Shown: positions 29,177-36,459 of the stretch, piece by piece | How the letters are laid out: the number at the start of each line of letters is the position of its first letter | How positions within the stretch are numbered: position 1 is the first letter of the stretch | Origin: Comamonas fluminis | GTDB taxonomy: Bacteria > Pseudomonadota > Gammaproteobacteria > Burkholderiales > Burkholderiaceae_C | Assembly (NCBI RefSeq): GCF_019186805.1 | Contig: NZ_CP066783.1 | Coordinates: 1,811,501 to 1,875,500, forward strand | Length of the DNA stretch: 64,000 nt | Direction of reading: 5' to 3' | Notes under the pieces: model-generated | The model's database searches: none | What the model saw: only the letters and a program-made list of their open reading frames with translations | Told to the model about the DNA's origin: nothing | Made by a program: the position numbers and the translations under genes

Positions 29177-29750
29177 TGTACTGAAAGTCGAATCTGAATC
29201 GCTGCTGCAAGAGCAGGTCGAAACCCTGGTGCTTCTGGAGCCACAGGGCTCTGACGAGATTTTGGAGGTGCCGACCGAGCAGGTGCTGCTGGAGGCCGGC
29301 CAGGACAATACGCTGCTGGAGACTCAGCAGGAGCTGGTGTTGCTGACAGACGCTCAGCAGGGGCCACCAGGGCCGCCTGGCATCCCGGGCCCAGCAGGTG
29401 GCCAGGTGCTGCAGCGTATGGCGGGGATTGCAATCAGCGCGCTGGTGGCTGTCTTTGAAGACTTGTCGGGCGCGGTCTGGCCTGCAGATCCCAATGTCGA
29501 GGGTGATGTGCTGGCGCTGCTGGGTGTGACGGTGAGCGCGGCCAGTGCGGGCCATCCCATCAATGTGCAGCGCATGGGCCACATCGATGACAGCAGCTGG
29601 CAGTGGCAGCCCAAGGGGCGCATTTTCTTGGATCAGGAAGGGCGTCTTACCCAGCGGGTGCCCGAGTCTGGCTATGACGTTCTGATCGGCGTGGCGCTGA
29701 GCGCGACCCGCATTCTTCTCAATATTCAAGACCCTATCGAACTGGAGTAA
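29169..29750 (+). CDS. Phage tail fibre protein with short collagen-like stretch
   Basis: 193 residues. The first ~65 residues are acidic helix with repeated LL/LE phrases; then GPPGPPGIPGPAGG (five Gly-X-Y triplets at about residues 66-79) forms a short collagen-like hinge, then a beta-rich tail (VQRMGHIDDSSWQWQPKGRIFL). Collagen-like hinges occur in phage fibres and trimerise them. ATG 29169 overlaps the previous stop; a TTG just before it is less likely. Confidence 0.7.
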   Translation: MPDVLKVESESLLQEQVETLVLLEPQGSDEILEVPTEQVLLEAGQDNTLLETQQELVLLTDAQQGPPGPPGIPGPAGGQVLQRMAGIAISALVAVFEDLSGAVWPADPNVEGDVLALLGVTVSAASAGHPINVQRMGHIDDSSWQWQPKGRIFLDQEGRLTQRVPESGYDVLIGVALSATRILLNIQDPIELE

Positions 29751-29753
29751 GCC

Positions 29754-30284
29754 ATGGCAACGCAGGCAACCCAAGGATTTTTGGCCCGTGTCGCGGGCAA
29801 GACCAAGCAACTCTTCGCCCTCGTCATTTCGACTGGCGCGGCGGATGCTGGAAAGATTGTGGCCACCGGCAGCGATGGCCGTCTGGACGCTACCCTGATG
29901 CCGGTGGGTATTGGTGCCAACACCATCATTGCCGCAGCCAGCGAAGCCATCGGCGCGGGCAAGTTTGTCAATTTCTATAGCAATGCTGGCGCGCTGGGTG
30001 TGCGTCTGGCGGATAACAGCAATGGCCGCCAAGCTGACGGCTACGTCAAGGATGCTGTTGCGAATGCCGCCGCGGCCACGGTCTTCCCGTTAGACACCAC
30101 TAACACGGCGCTGACCGGACTGACGCCGGGCGCGCGCTACTGGCTTGGCACGGCGGGCGGTGTGATCGTTGCCGCGCTCGATCCCGCAGACACGGCCAAC
30201 ACCGGCAAGCTCTGCCAAGAACTGGGCGTGGCCAAGAGCGCGACAGAGTTGGTCACGGATGACCTGGGCTACGTGGTGCTCTGA
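29754..30284 (+). CDS. Phage tail fibre or capsid-surface protein of unknown function
   Basis: 176 residues, Gly/Ala-rich with repetitive beta strands (GKIVATGSDGRLDATLMPVG; ALTGLTPGARYWLGTAGG). The pattern 'G-L-T-P-G-x-R-Y-W-L' followed by 'G-x-L' is typical of repeated fibre domains. The gene starts three bases after the previous stop and its own stop overlaps the next start, so the row is translationally linked. Family uncertain. Confidence 0.6.
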   Translation: MATQATQGFLARVAGKTKQLFALVISTGAADAGKIVATGSDGRLDATLMPVGIGANTIIAAASEAIGAGKFVNFYSNAGALGVRLADNSNGRQADGYVKDAVANAAAATVFPLDTTNTALTGLTPGARYWLGTAGGVIVAALDPADTANTGKLCQELGVAKSATELVTDDLGYVVL

Positions 30285-30487
30285 TGGCTACGCGCAGGCC
30301 TCTCGTCCGCATCAGCGGGCGTACCCAGCAACTCCCCGCAGGTGATGTGCTTGCCGGGGTGGCTCAGAGCCTGCCTGTCTACCAAACGAATCAGACCTTT
30401 GTGCTGATCAGTCTGACTTCCAAGATTCAAGGCTATGTGCTGCCCGTGTATCAGGCCGCAGGAGCTGTTGTAGAGGTGCCTTTGTAA
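30284..30487 (+). CDS. Small fibre-linked protein
   Basis: 67 residues, TGATG overlap with the previous gene and TAATG overlap with the next. It opens MATRRPLVRISGRTQQLPAG, and the next gene opens with a similar T-P-N-R-L-Q-E-L-P-A-G-D phrase, so a shared short adaptor motif is likely. Beta-rich C-terminus. The linked overlaps make it a real gene although short. Confidence 0.6.
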   Translation: MATRRPLVRISGRTQQLPAGDVLAGVAQSLPVYQTNQTFVLISLTSKIQGYVLPVYQAAGAVVEVPL

Positions 30488-31182
30488 TGACCGACCGCCG
30501 CCCGCTCACGCTGCGCACTGATGTAACGCCCAATCGCCTGCAGGAGTTGCCTGCGGGCGACCAATTGCCGCCCGATACGCTGGCCAACGCCCTGGCGGTC
30601 GTGCTGCAGGGGCTGGTGACGAACAACAACGCGGGGATTACGGCGGCAGACACGGTGCTGCAGGCACTGGGGAAGCTGCAAGCACAGTCCACCAATAAGG
30701 TCGATAAGGACGGAAGCAAAGTCCTGAGCGACAACAACTACACGAATGCCGAGCGCGTGAAGCTGGCCAACATCGGGGACAGCGCGAGCAACGACCGCAG
30801 CAAGCACACTGGCACGCAACCGCTGAGCACAATTACGGGCATCGTAGGGGTGGGAGGGGTGATCGAGCGCGGCAGTAACTCGAACGGCGATTACTCAAAA
30901 TTCGCAGATGGCATGCTGATTTGCACGCAACGAATTGTGTGTGGGTTCGATACTGCGAACACATTGAAAGGGATTTGGAATTTCCCCGTTTTCTTCTCGC
31001 GTAATGCGCGCATTTCTGCGCAGATTGTCGAAGGAGGTGCGGCAATTTACAAGCCACTGAACATCATCACATACGGTCAATCAACTGGCGTTGTCGGTTT
31101 TTTGGTGTATGTGCCCGAGGGGGGGATCGGCGCCAGCGATGTTGTAAATCTCGATCTGACAGCCGCTGGGTATTGGAGCTAA
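30487..31182 (+). CDS. Phage tail fibre protein
   Basis: 231 residues. The N-terminal third is helical (ANALAVVLQGL; ADTVLQALGKLQAQSTNKVDKDGSKVLSDNNYT), the phrase 'VDKDGSKVLSDNNYTNAERVKL' being very typical of the end of phage tail fibre repeats. The C-terminal half is beta-rich and Gly-rich (GGVIERGSNSNGDYSKFADGM) and ends with WS. This is the standard fibre layout: repeat region then receptor tip. Start overlaps the previous stop. Confidence 0.78.
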   Translation: MTDRRPLTLRTDVTPNRLQELPAGDQLPPDTLANALAVVLQGLVTNNNAGITAADTVLQALGKLQAQSTNKVDKDGSKVLSDNNYTNAERVKLANIGDSASNDRSKHTGTQPLSTITGIVGVGGVIERGSNSNGDYSKFADGMLICTQRIVCGFDTANTLKGIWNFPVFFSRNARISAQIVEGGAAIYKPLNIITYGQSTGVVGFLVYVPEGGIGASDVVNLDLTAAGYWS

Positions 31183-31184
31183 GT

Positions 31185-31484
31185 ATGAGATTTTTGATTC
31201 ATCTGTCCCCCGTTTGCGCACCTGAGCTTGGGCTCTCTTTGAGTAAACGCGGGGCAGTGTTGATAGTCAATGGCATTGAGTTCGATTTTCGCGCGCTGGG
31301 GAATGGTGATGTGCTGCCACATACAGCAATCAAATCGGACTGGTTCAGTGGCGATGTTTCGTGTGACGCCGATGTAGTTAGCATTATTTTGCGATTTCCT
31401 CATAAGCCGGGTGCAAGTGAAGCGGCGCGCTTTCCAGCACCTATTCACGTCACGGAAGATGGCCCTGTGGAGTTGCCTGTATGA
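31185..31484 (+). CDS. Small phage fibre-associated protein
   Basis: 99 residues from ATG 31185, two bases after the fibre stop codon; an upstream in-frame TTG is inside the fibre gene. A hydrophobic N-terminus (MRFLIHLSPVCAPELGLSLS) is not a convincing signal peptide. The chain is beta-rich with a VTEDGPVELPV ending. Position after the fibre and before the DUF4376 gene suggests a fibre chaperone or accessory protein; not recognised by name. Confidence 0.6.
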   Translation: MRFLIHLSPVCAPELGLSLSKRGAVLIVNGIEFDFRALGNGDVLPHTAIKSDWFSGDVSCDADVVSIILRFPHKPGASEAARFPAPIHVTEDGPVELPV

Positions 31485-31894
31485 GCATCGGGAACATCGA
31501 CTGGAGCCAGCTTCAAAAAACCCTCACCGCTGCCGAGCAACTGAAGGCTGCAAAGGATCAGCTCAAGACGCGCGCGACAGCAAAGCGCTGGGAAGTGGAG
31601 ACAGGCGGCATAACGCTCAACGGCATGCAGGTTCTGACAGGCACAGAAGACCAGAACCGGATCACCACAGTTGTGGCCAACGCCCGACGAGCAGGCATCG
31701 AAACAGTGGACTTCAAGGCGGCCAGCGGCTGGGTGAGCATTTCGGTCGATGATGTTGAAGCCATTGCCACAGCCATTGCGCGGCATGTGCAGGACTCGTT
31801 TACTGCAGAGCGCGCCCACCACGAAGCTATCGATGCTCTGTCTGATCTGGCTGCGGTGGCGGCCTATGACATCAGCCAAGGCTGGGCAGGCTAA
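31481..31894 (+). CDS. DUF4376-domain protein (fibre assembly-type)
   Basis: 137 residues, ATGA overlap with the previous gene. The pattern TAKRWEVETGGITLNGMQV followed by TGTEDQNRITTVVANARRAG and a helical C-terminus matches DUF4376, which is often found downstream of phage fibre genes and thought to help fibre assembly. The stop TAA at 31892-31894 lies one base before motif copy 5. Role inferred from family and position. Confidence 0.72.
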   Translation: MSIGNIDWSQLQKTLTAAEQLKAAKDQLKTRATAKRWEVETGGITLNGMQVLTGTEDQNRITTVVANARRAGIETVDFKAASGWVSISVDDVEAIATAIARHVQDSFTAERAHHEAIDALSDLAAVAAYDISQGWAG

Positions 31895-31895
31895 C

Positions 31896-31912
31896 CCCCT
31901 CTAGGGTTCGAC
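31896..31912 (+). promoter_or_regulatory. Recurrent phage intergenic motif, copy 5
   Basis: CCCCTCTAGGGTTCGAC, one base off the consensus. It lies 47 bp before the holin ATG 31943, right behind the previous stop. A CCCGG-AAAACT-CCGGG hairpin (31926-31941; 5-bp stem) ends just before the start codon. Confidence 0.72.
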
Positions 31913-31942
31913 CTCTGAAGCCAGCCCCGGAAAACTCCGGGC

Positions 31943-32209
31943 ATGAAAAACGAATTCGTCCTCCAGCCGGACCAAGCGTTCACGCTCAAGTCAGTGATGA
32001 GCTGGCTGGCCGCGTTCCTTGGGATAGGCACCTTTCTGGGCTTCGTCAATCTGGCGGTCGGCTTGCTTTCTGCGGCTTGGCTCCTGGTCCAGCTCTATGG
32101 CTATATCCGGCACGAGTTGCCCATGAAGCGCATGCGCAAGCAACTGCTGCGCCGCGAGCTGGAGGCAAACGCAACATGCCCAGCCCCGCTGGATGGGAGT
32201 GGAAAATGA
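31943..32209 (+). CDS. Putative holin
   Basis: 88 residues. Two adjacent hydrophobic stretches lie at ~17-36 (SVMSWLAAFLGIGTFLGFV) and ~40-56 (VGLLSAAWLLVQLYGYI), then a positively charged tail (MKRMRKQLLRRE), the usual class-II holin layout. It directly precedes the endolysin with ATGA overlap. It would form lesions in the inner membrane at the lysis time. The class is inferred from topology, not from a family match. Confidence 0.75.
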   Translation: MKNEFVLQPDQAFTLKSVMSWLAAFLGIGTFLGFVNLAVGLLSAAWLLVQLYGYIRHELPMKRMRKQLLRRELEANATCPAPLDGSGK

Positions 32210-32841
32210 GCAATGTGCCCACGCTGCTGCGCAATAGCATTGGCGCGCTGCTGATCCTCACGGGCCTGGGTGGAGGCTCCTACTACATCGATCAAGCCGC
32301 GACTGCAGAGGCCCAGTCGAATCAGTACATCCAGGCCGTGGCCGCAGACCCGGATATGCCGGACGGCATGCGTATCGCCATGGTGATGGCCGCGTTCTAC
32401 GAGTCCAGCAATCGCCACATTGGCACGCCCTATGTGGACAAGGTAGGCAAGGGTAAGCCGCTGACAGTCTGCAACGGGCTGACCGGCAAGGATGTGATCG
32501 CGGGCAAGTGGTACAGCCCCGCAGAGTGCTTCCGTCTGGAGAAGAAGCGCTATGTGCAGTACGAGGTGATCGCCAAGCGTTCGCTTACCTACTGGTCCAC
32601 ATACAACCCCTTCCAGCAAGCCACGTTCTACGACTTCCTGCACAACAAGGGTGATGGCAATTTCCAGACCAGCACCATGCGCCGGGATGCGAACGTTGGC
32701 AACTGGGTGAAGGCCTGCCGCGAAAACATCCGCTGGAACAAGGGCACTGTCAACGGGGCGTCTGTGGTGCTACCAGGGTTGAAGACTCGCGGCGATGCAA
32801 ATGCCGAGCTGTGCGAGTGGGGGCTGTCATGGCGCGGCTGA
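32206..32841 (+). CDS. SAR endolysin, GH24-type lysozyme
   Basis: 211 residues from ATG 32206 overlapping the holin stop. The N-terminus has a weakly hydrophobic segment (LLRNSIGALLILTGLGGGSYYI, about 7-28, rich in Gly/Ala) that fits a signal-anchor-release domain. The glycosidase motif ESSNRHIG...YVDKVGKGKPLTVCNGLTG holds candidate catalytic Glu66 and Asp78 with Thr87; WYSPAE, YNPFQQATFYDFLHNKG and RRDANVGNW follow as in lambdoid lysozymes. Cleaves peptidoglycan for cell lysis. Confidence 0.85.
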   Translation: MSNVPTLLRNSIGALLILTGLGGGSYYIDQAATAEAQSNQYIQAVAADPDMPDGMRIAMVMAAFYESSNRHIGTPYVDKVGKGKPLTVCNGLTGKDVIAGKWYSPAECFRLEKKRYVQYEVIAKRSLTYWSTYNPFQQATFYDFLHNKGDGNFQTSTMRRDANVGNWVKACRENIRWNKGTVNGASVVLPGLKTRGDANAELCEWGLSWRG

Positions 32842-33314
32842 CGATCTACACGGCCCTGGCCGCTGCAGCCGGTGGCGCTGCCTTGGCGTGGTCCTTCCAG
32901 GCAGCGCGCCTTGGTGCCGAGCTGGTCGACGAGCGCCTGCAGGCCAGCACCTATCGCGAACAAGTCACCGCCGAGCGCGCCGCCGCCAATGCTCGCGTGG
33001 CCCAGGTCGGTCAGCTGATCGCCGGTACCTACCAAGGAGCCCTCAACGATGCCATCAAAAAACAAGCTACTTTGCAAGCTGCTGCTGATCGCGCTCGCCG
33101 CGAGCGTGACGGCATGCGCAAGCAACTGTCCGATGCCGAGCAGCGAATTGCTGACGCTCCCGCCGCCGCCGTCAGAGAGTACGCCGCAACCGCAAACAAG
33201 CTACTCGGACAGTGCAGCGAAAGATATACGGAACTGGCAGCACGAGCTGATGGACACGCAGCTGATGCAGCAACCTGCCGCGCGGCCTGGCCAGTGATCC
33301 CCAATCAACCCTAA
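32829..33314 (+). CDS. Rz-like inner-membrane spanin
   Basis: 161 residues from ATG 32829, overlapping the endolysin end. One N-terminal hydrophobic segment (YTALAAAAGGAALAWSF, ~6-22) acts as anchor. The rest is a long Ala/Gln/Arg/Glu-rich coiled coil, the normal shape of an i-spanin. A second reading frame within it encodes a lipoprotein o-spanin. With Rz1 it would fuse inner and outer membranes in the last step of lysis. Confidence 0.82.
   Translation: MARLTIYTALAAAAGGAALAWSFQAARLGAELVDERLQASTYREQVTAERAAANARVAQVGQLIAGTYQGALNDAIKKQATLQAAADRARRERDGMRKQLSDAEQRIADAPAAAVREYAATANKLLGQCSERYTELAARADGHAADAATCRAAWPVIPNQP
33049..33297 (+). CDS. Rz1-like outer-membrane lipoprotein spanin, nested in Rz
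   Basis: 82 residues, entirely inside the Rz gene in another frame. The signal LCKLLLIALAASVTAC ends in a lipobox with Cys23 as lipidation site; the mature part is Pro/Ser/Thr-rich (LLTLPPPPSESTPQPQ), as in Rz1. The nested arrangement and lipobox together are the diagnostic picture of a two-component spanin. Because it is in another frame it would be missed by non-overlapping annotation. Confidence 0.82.
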   Translation: MPSKNKLLCKLLLIALAASVTACASNCPMPSSELLTLPPPPSESTPQPQTSYSDSAAKDIRNWQHELMDTQLMQQPAARPGQ

Positions 33315-33359
33315 GCCATCCGGCCCGCCACCGGACGGTATCCGGCTCTTGGAGCTCTT

Positions 33360-34277
33360 ATGCAATTTCTCAAAAAGCACGCCACTGCCATCCTCTATTT
33401 GCTGGTCGTCTTGTTTCTGGTCTTCTTCGGTTATCGCCTGTTTGGCGCATCAACCAAGGTGGGGGACATCATGCTTTTCGCGCTTTTCAGCTCCGCGCTG
33501 CTGGTCTTGCCTCTAGTGGAGATTGGCGACAAGGTTCTCAAGAAGCTGTGCGATCTGGAGCTCAAGACCGGGGCCGGGCCGTGTTCGGTCAGTTCTGTGG
33601 AGCCCCGTGATCACCGCCGCGATCTGGAACATTCACTTGTGCATCAACTTGCAGTACGTCTGTTTGAGCGGCAAATGGATGGCAAAACCATCGGCAAATT
33701 CATTCAGTCCACGGCTGATGCAATCTTGAGTCCTACTCCAATCAGTGCGCAGACCTCTCGTCATTCAGTGGAATGCCTGTATCACTACGCGTTGGCGCGT
33801 TTGGGCTTAGAAGACTCTGCTGCAATGCGCGTTATTTTCTGGGATGCCCACGAGGCGCTAGATTGGGATGAAAAGACCGACCGTTACAAAGTCCCAGTAT
33901 TGAGCGGCGCGCCTTGTTCTTCCTGTTCGAGCGGCAATGGTTCGCCCAGTGCTATGGCTGATTTTCGCCCGCAGGCTGATGCATTGGCCAAAGCCGCAGC
34001 GGTGGACGGGTCGAGTGTGGCGGGCGAGCAGATTCAGGCGCTGATGGACAAGCTGGTCTGGGTCTATGACCAACCCGAGGGCACCACCAGCACCTTTGCC
34101 CACGCCTACCTGGGCCGCTTCTACCTAACCACTGGGCACAGCGCCTGTGTGAGTCCTGAAAACTTCGATGCCGCCAAGGGCATGAAGTACGCGCGCGAGC
34201 AGGGCGAAGGCAAGGCACGCGACAAGCTCTGGGAGCTGGAAGGCTATGCCCTGTTTAAGCAACTCAACAACCAGTAA
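33360..34277 (+). CDS. Membrane-anchored protein of unknown function, prophage
   Basis: 305 residues with two N-terminal membrane segments (ILYLLVVLFLVFFGYRLF, ~11-28; GDIMLFALFSSALLVLPLV, ~35-53) and a large soluble domain. A Ser/Cys-rich loop (CSSCSSGNGS) lies near 188. The last 110 residues are helical with a HAYLGRFYLTTGH...MKYAREQGEGKARDKLWELEGYALF pattern that resembles a tetratricopeptide/Sel1-like repeat end. It follows the spanins and may be a host-takeover, exclusion or lysis-control protein; not recognised. Confidence 0.6.
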   Translation: MQFLKKHATAILYLLVVLFLVFFGYRLFGASTKVGDIMLFALFSSALLVLPLVEIGDKVLKKLCDLELKTGAGPCSVSSVEPRDHRRDLEHSLVHQLAVRLFERQMDGKTIGKFIQSTADAILSPTPISAQTSRHSVECLYHYALARLGLEDSAAMRVIFWDAHEALDWDEKTDRYKVPVLSGAPCSSCSSGNGSPSAMADFRPQADALAKAAAVDGSSVAGEQIQALMDKLVWVYDQPEGTTSTFAHAYLGRFYLTTGHSACVSPENFDAAKGMKYAREQGEGKARDKLWELEGYALFKQLNNQ

Positions 34278-34293
34278 CGACTGGGACGAAGCC

Positions 34294-34695
34294 ATGAGCA
34301 AAACAGCAATCACTGAACAGATGGTGGGTCGTTTCCTGTGCTGGCCGCTGCCTGCAGACTTCGCGCCAGATGGCGGAATTTCGTTCACCCGCTCGCCCCA
34401 TGTCGGCATGAGTCCAACGGGGACCAACCTTTTGAACTTCGGCCAGGCCAAGGCGATGCTGGAGCACTGCATCAATGGTGGTGCTGCAAACACCGGCACT
34501 CTGCCGCCCCACCAGCAGCGCGTGCTGGACGAAAAGCAGGATCTGGATATACGCATCACGAAGCTGGACGAGTTCATTCAGCGTAATTCACTGTTTGGCC
34601 AGTTGCCAGAGGCTGAGCGTGCCCGAATGAGGCGTCAGGCCGATGTGATGTTTGAGCTGTCCACCATCCTGGGCGAGCGAATCGCCAATTTCTAA
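34294..34695 (+). CDS. Phage accessory protein with WPLP-type N-terminus and crAss001_48-like C-terminus
   Basis: 133 residues from ATG 34294. The opening TEQMVGRFLCWPLPADFAPDGGISF...TGTNLLNFGQAKAMLEHC is a short module I have often seen at the start of small proteins in diverse tailed phages. The C-terminal helix-loop-helix QQRVLDEKQDLDIRITKLDEFI...LGERIANF fits the small crAss001_48-type family. Neither has a known activity as far as I recall. It lies among right-end accessory genes and starts 17 bases after the preceding stop. Confidence 0.68.
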   Translation: MSKTAITEQMVGRFLCWPLPADFAPDGGISFTRSPHVGMSPTGTNLLNFGQAKAMLEHCINGGAANTGTLPPHQQRVLDEKQDLDIRITKLDEFIQRNSLFGQLPEAERARMRRQADVMFELSTILGERIANF

Positions 34696-34780
34696 AGCGC
34701 CGATCCGGCATCGAGCGATATCCTTGACGATGTTGTAGTGAAATTTGTTACATTTCTCGCTCGCAAATGAAAGGCTACAA

Positions 34781-35032
34781 ATGCTGAGTGATGAAATGCA
34801 GGAAATGCACCTAACCCAAACTGGCTGGGTTGCTGGCAATGCACGCTATGACGACGGTACGAAAGACAACCACGGCTGTCCGCCTGATGCTGTTTTGACT
34901 GTTCGTCGGGAGGTTGTTGCTCCTGCAATTGGAGTTGCAAGAGTCTCCGAGAACGAAACTAAGCATAGTGATGATGAGCAGTTAATTGCTGAGCTACTCG
35001 CCAAATATGGCAAAGCGCAGTTCTGCGTGTAA
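34781..35032 (+). CDS. Small phage protein of unknown function
   Basis: 83 residues from ATG 34781 with GAAAGG a few bases upstream; a TTG 12 codons earlier is possible but weak. Acidic ends flank a central Gly/Pro/Val part. It closes the rightward gene row and converges on two leftward genes. No family recognised; coding status rests on frame and start context. Confidence 0.5.
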   Translation: MLSDEMQEMHLTQTGWVAGNARYDDGTKDNHGCPPDAVLTVRREVVAPAIGVARVSENETKHSDDEQLIAELLAKYGKAQFCV

Positions 35033-35034
35033 CG

Positions 35035-35238
35035 TCAAAATGGGGCAGGAGAACGCACAACGCTCACTGGACCCCAGCCCATAAATATGACCCCACCACA
35101 GCTGGCCATCACAATGAACCAGTTGAAGTGGGGTTCTTCTATTGTGTAGTCGCTGGCGCTGCCTGGCAGGATGCGCGCCCTTGGAAAACCGTAACGCCCA
35201 GGCGTGCACAGAAGCGTGGGGTGATCATCGGGAATCAT
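35035..35238 (-). CDS. Small protein of unknown function, leftward right-end operon
   Basis: 67 residues from an ATG that overlaps the stop of the upstream leftward gene by 14 bases (translational coupling). DDHPTLLCTPGRYGFPRARILPGS opens a compact chain with a hydrophobic middle (FIVMASCGGVIFMGW) that could be a membrane-active stretch. It converges tail-to-tail on the rightward gene ending at 35032. Weak evidence, but the coupled start supports it. Confidence 0.45.
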   Translation of the reverse strand: MIPDDHPTLLCTPGRYGFPRARILPGSASDYTIEEPHFNWFIVMASCGGVIFMGWGPVSVVRSPAPF

Positions 35239-35464
35239 CGTTACGCTTGTCAGGTGCCGGACCTCCAACAGCTGTGCACTGTCTCGTCCGCTCCCAGTAT
35301 TCCGTCAGCGTGTCTGCTACCTCGGTAACTCGCAGGGTTCCAGTGACTGGAGTTGCTTCGGGGTGCATCTTCTTGATGCTTTGCTCGGAGCACAGGTGGC
35401 TTGTTGTTTGCCATTTACCGAGTCGGTCCTTGTAGCGCCATTGATAGTGATGTTCGATGTGCAT
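35225..35464 (-). CDS. Small LexA-site-linked phage protein
   Basis: 79 residues, leftward. The chain MHIEHHYQWRYKDRLGKWQTTSHLCSEQSIKKMHPEA has the style of small phage proteins reading 'YRWRY.DR.GKW.TT...C.E..I...HPEA'. It starts 17 bp beyond a near-perfect LexA site, so it is likely induced by DNA damage together with the divergent SRAP gene. Function not known. Confidence 0.62.
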   Translation of the reverse strand: MHIEHHYQWRYKDRLGKWQTTSHLCSEQSIKKMHPEATPVTGTLRVTEVADTLTEYWERTRQCTAVGGPAPDKRNDDSR

Positions 35465-35480
35465 GACTTCTCCTAATTAA

Positions 35481-35496
35481 CTGTATATCTATACAG
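35481..35496. promoter_or_regulatory. LexA box between divergent genes
   Basis: CTGTATATCTATACAG is a near-perfect palindrome matching the CTGT-N8-ACAG LexA consensus. It lies between the leftward small gene (start 35464) and the rightward SRAP gene (start 35530), so both are predicted to be SOS-controlled. Confidence 0.85.
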
Positions 35497-35529
35497 CTAG
35501 TTGGGTCGCTAACTTGTTAGCATGTGCTC

Positions 35530-36237
35530 ATGTGCAATCGCTACAACACCCCGGCTGAGATAGAGATTGAGCGCCACTTTCGGATCGGTCGCCAGAACCC
35601 CAACCGATGATGGTAGGTGGCGATCACGCCCCTGGCGCTGGCCCCTTACATCAAGGCTGGCGGCGTGCTGGAAGTAGGGCAGTGGGGAATGATCCCGCCA
35701 CGGTCAACCGGGCGCACTCCACTGACGAGCCAAGGCCGGCGCATGAGCACGAATAACGCCCGCATCGAGGGCATAGACAGCAAGTGGACGTTTCGCTGCC
35801 CGTGGCGTGCTGGCCAGCGCTGCTTGATTCCAGCCTGGAGCTTCACTGAGCCAAACTGGGAAAGTGGCAGCAATGTCTGGTGGTCGTTCAGCCGCTCGGA
35901 CGGCAAGCCTTGGGCGCTGGGCGGCCTGTGGTCAGAGTGGACAGACCCAGACACAGGCGAGCTGGTACCGAACTTCACCATGCTCACGCAGAACTGCAAC
36001 GCGCACAGTCTGCTGAACCGGATGCACAAGCCGGAGCTGGACCCAGAAACGAAAGCGCCGCTGCCGCTGGACCTGCAGGACAAGCGCACCGTGGTGCCGA
36101 TTGAAGAGGGCGACTGGGACCAGTGGCTGAATGGGACGGTGGCAGAAGCCGCTGGGCTGATCAGATTGCCGGGGGCAGAGGCGCTGGTTGGTGCGCCCGA
36201 GTCGGGACTTGGCGCTGTTCAAAAAAGCCTATGCTAA
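35530..36237 (+). pseudogene. SRAP-family (YedK/HMCES-like) gene with two in-frame stop codons
   Basis: The frame begins MCNRYNTPAEIEIERHFRIGR... at ATG 35530, giving the catalytic Cys2 of SRAP enzymes, which bind abasic sites in single-stranded DNA. It is then cut by TGA at 35608 and TAG at 35614, six bases apart, after 26 codons. The same frame continues uninterrupted to 36237 with the SRAP core: STNNARIE (binding Asn), PAWSFTEPNW (Glu) and NCNAHSLLNRMHKPEL (His). A GTG at 35617 could start a 206-residue product lacking Cys2 and thus inactive. Most likely a degraded gene in the lysogen; stop-codon readthrough cannot be excluded. Confidence 0.72.
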
Positions 36238-36270
36238 ATACACGTATCCACACGTTATCAACAAAATGAT

Positions 36271-36411
36271 ATGGATGTCTATGAGCGGCAGTTTGATGCA
36301 CTTGATGGCCCATCATTCATATCTGTAGAGAGTATGAATATGAACTGCCGCAAGCGGCTTGTAGCGGCCTATAGTTGGTTAAAGCAGACAGTGGCTGATT
36401 CGGTAGGTTAG
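36271..36411 (+). CDS. Possible 46-residue phage small protein (weak)
   Basis: A short frame from ATG 36271 to TAG 36409 encodes an alternating polar/hydrophobic chain with a helical C-terminal half (CRKRLVAAYSWLKQTVADSV). No clear Shine-Dalgarno. It is the only frame in the 222-bp stretch between the SRAP remnant and the attachment site, so it is recorded as possible only. Confidence 0.22.
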   Translation: MDVYERQFDALDGPSFISVESMNMNCRKRLVAAYSWLKQTVADSVG

Positions 36412-36459
36412 AAAAGCAGGTGTGACTTATAAGTTGTTGTTTTTAAAAATAAAAATTAA

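Noticed and set aside
422..31912. Recurrent GGGTTCGA motif as tRNA T-arm remnants
   Set aside because: GGTTCGA recalls the T-arm, but no copy is followed by an acceptor stem or CCA, and all lie at gene starts rather than att sites.
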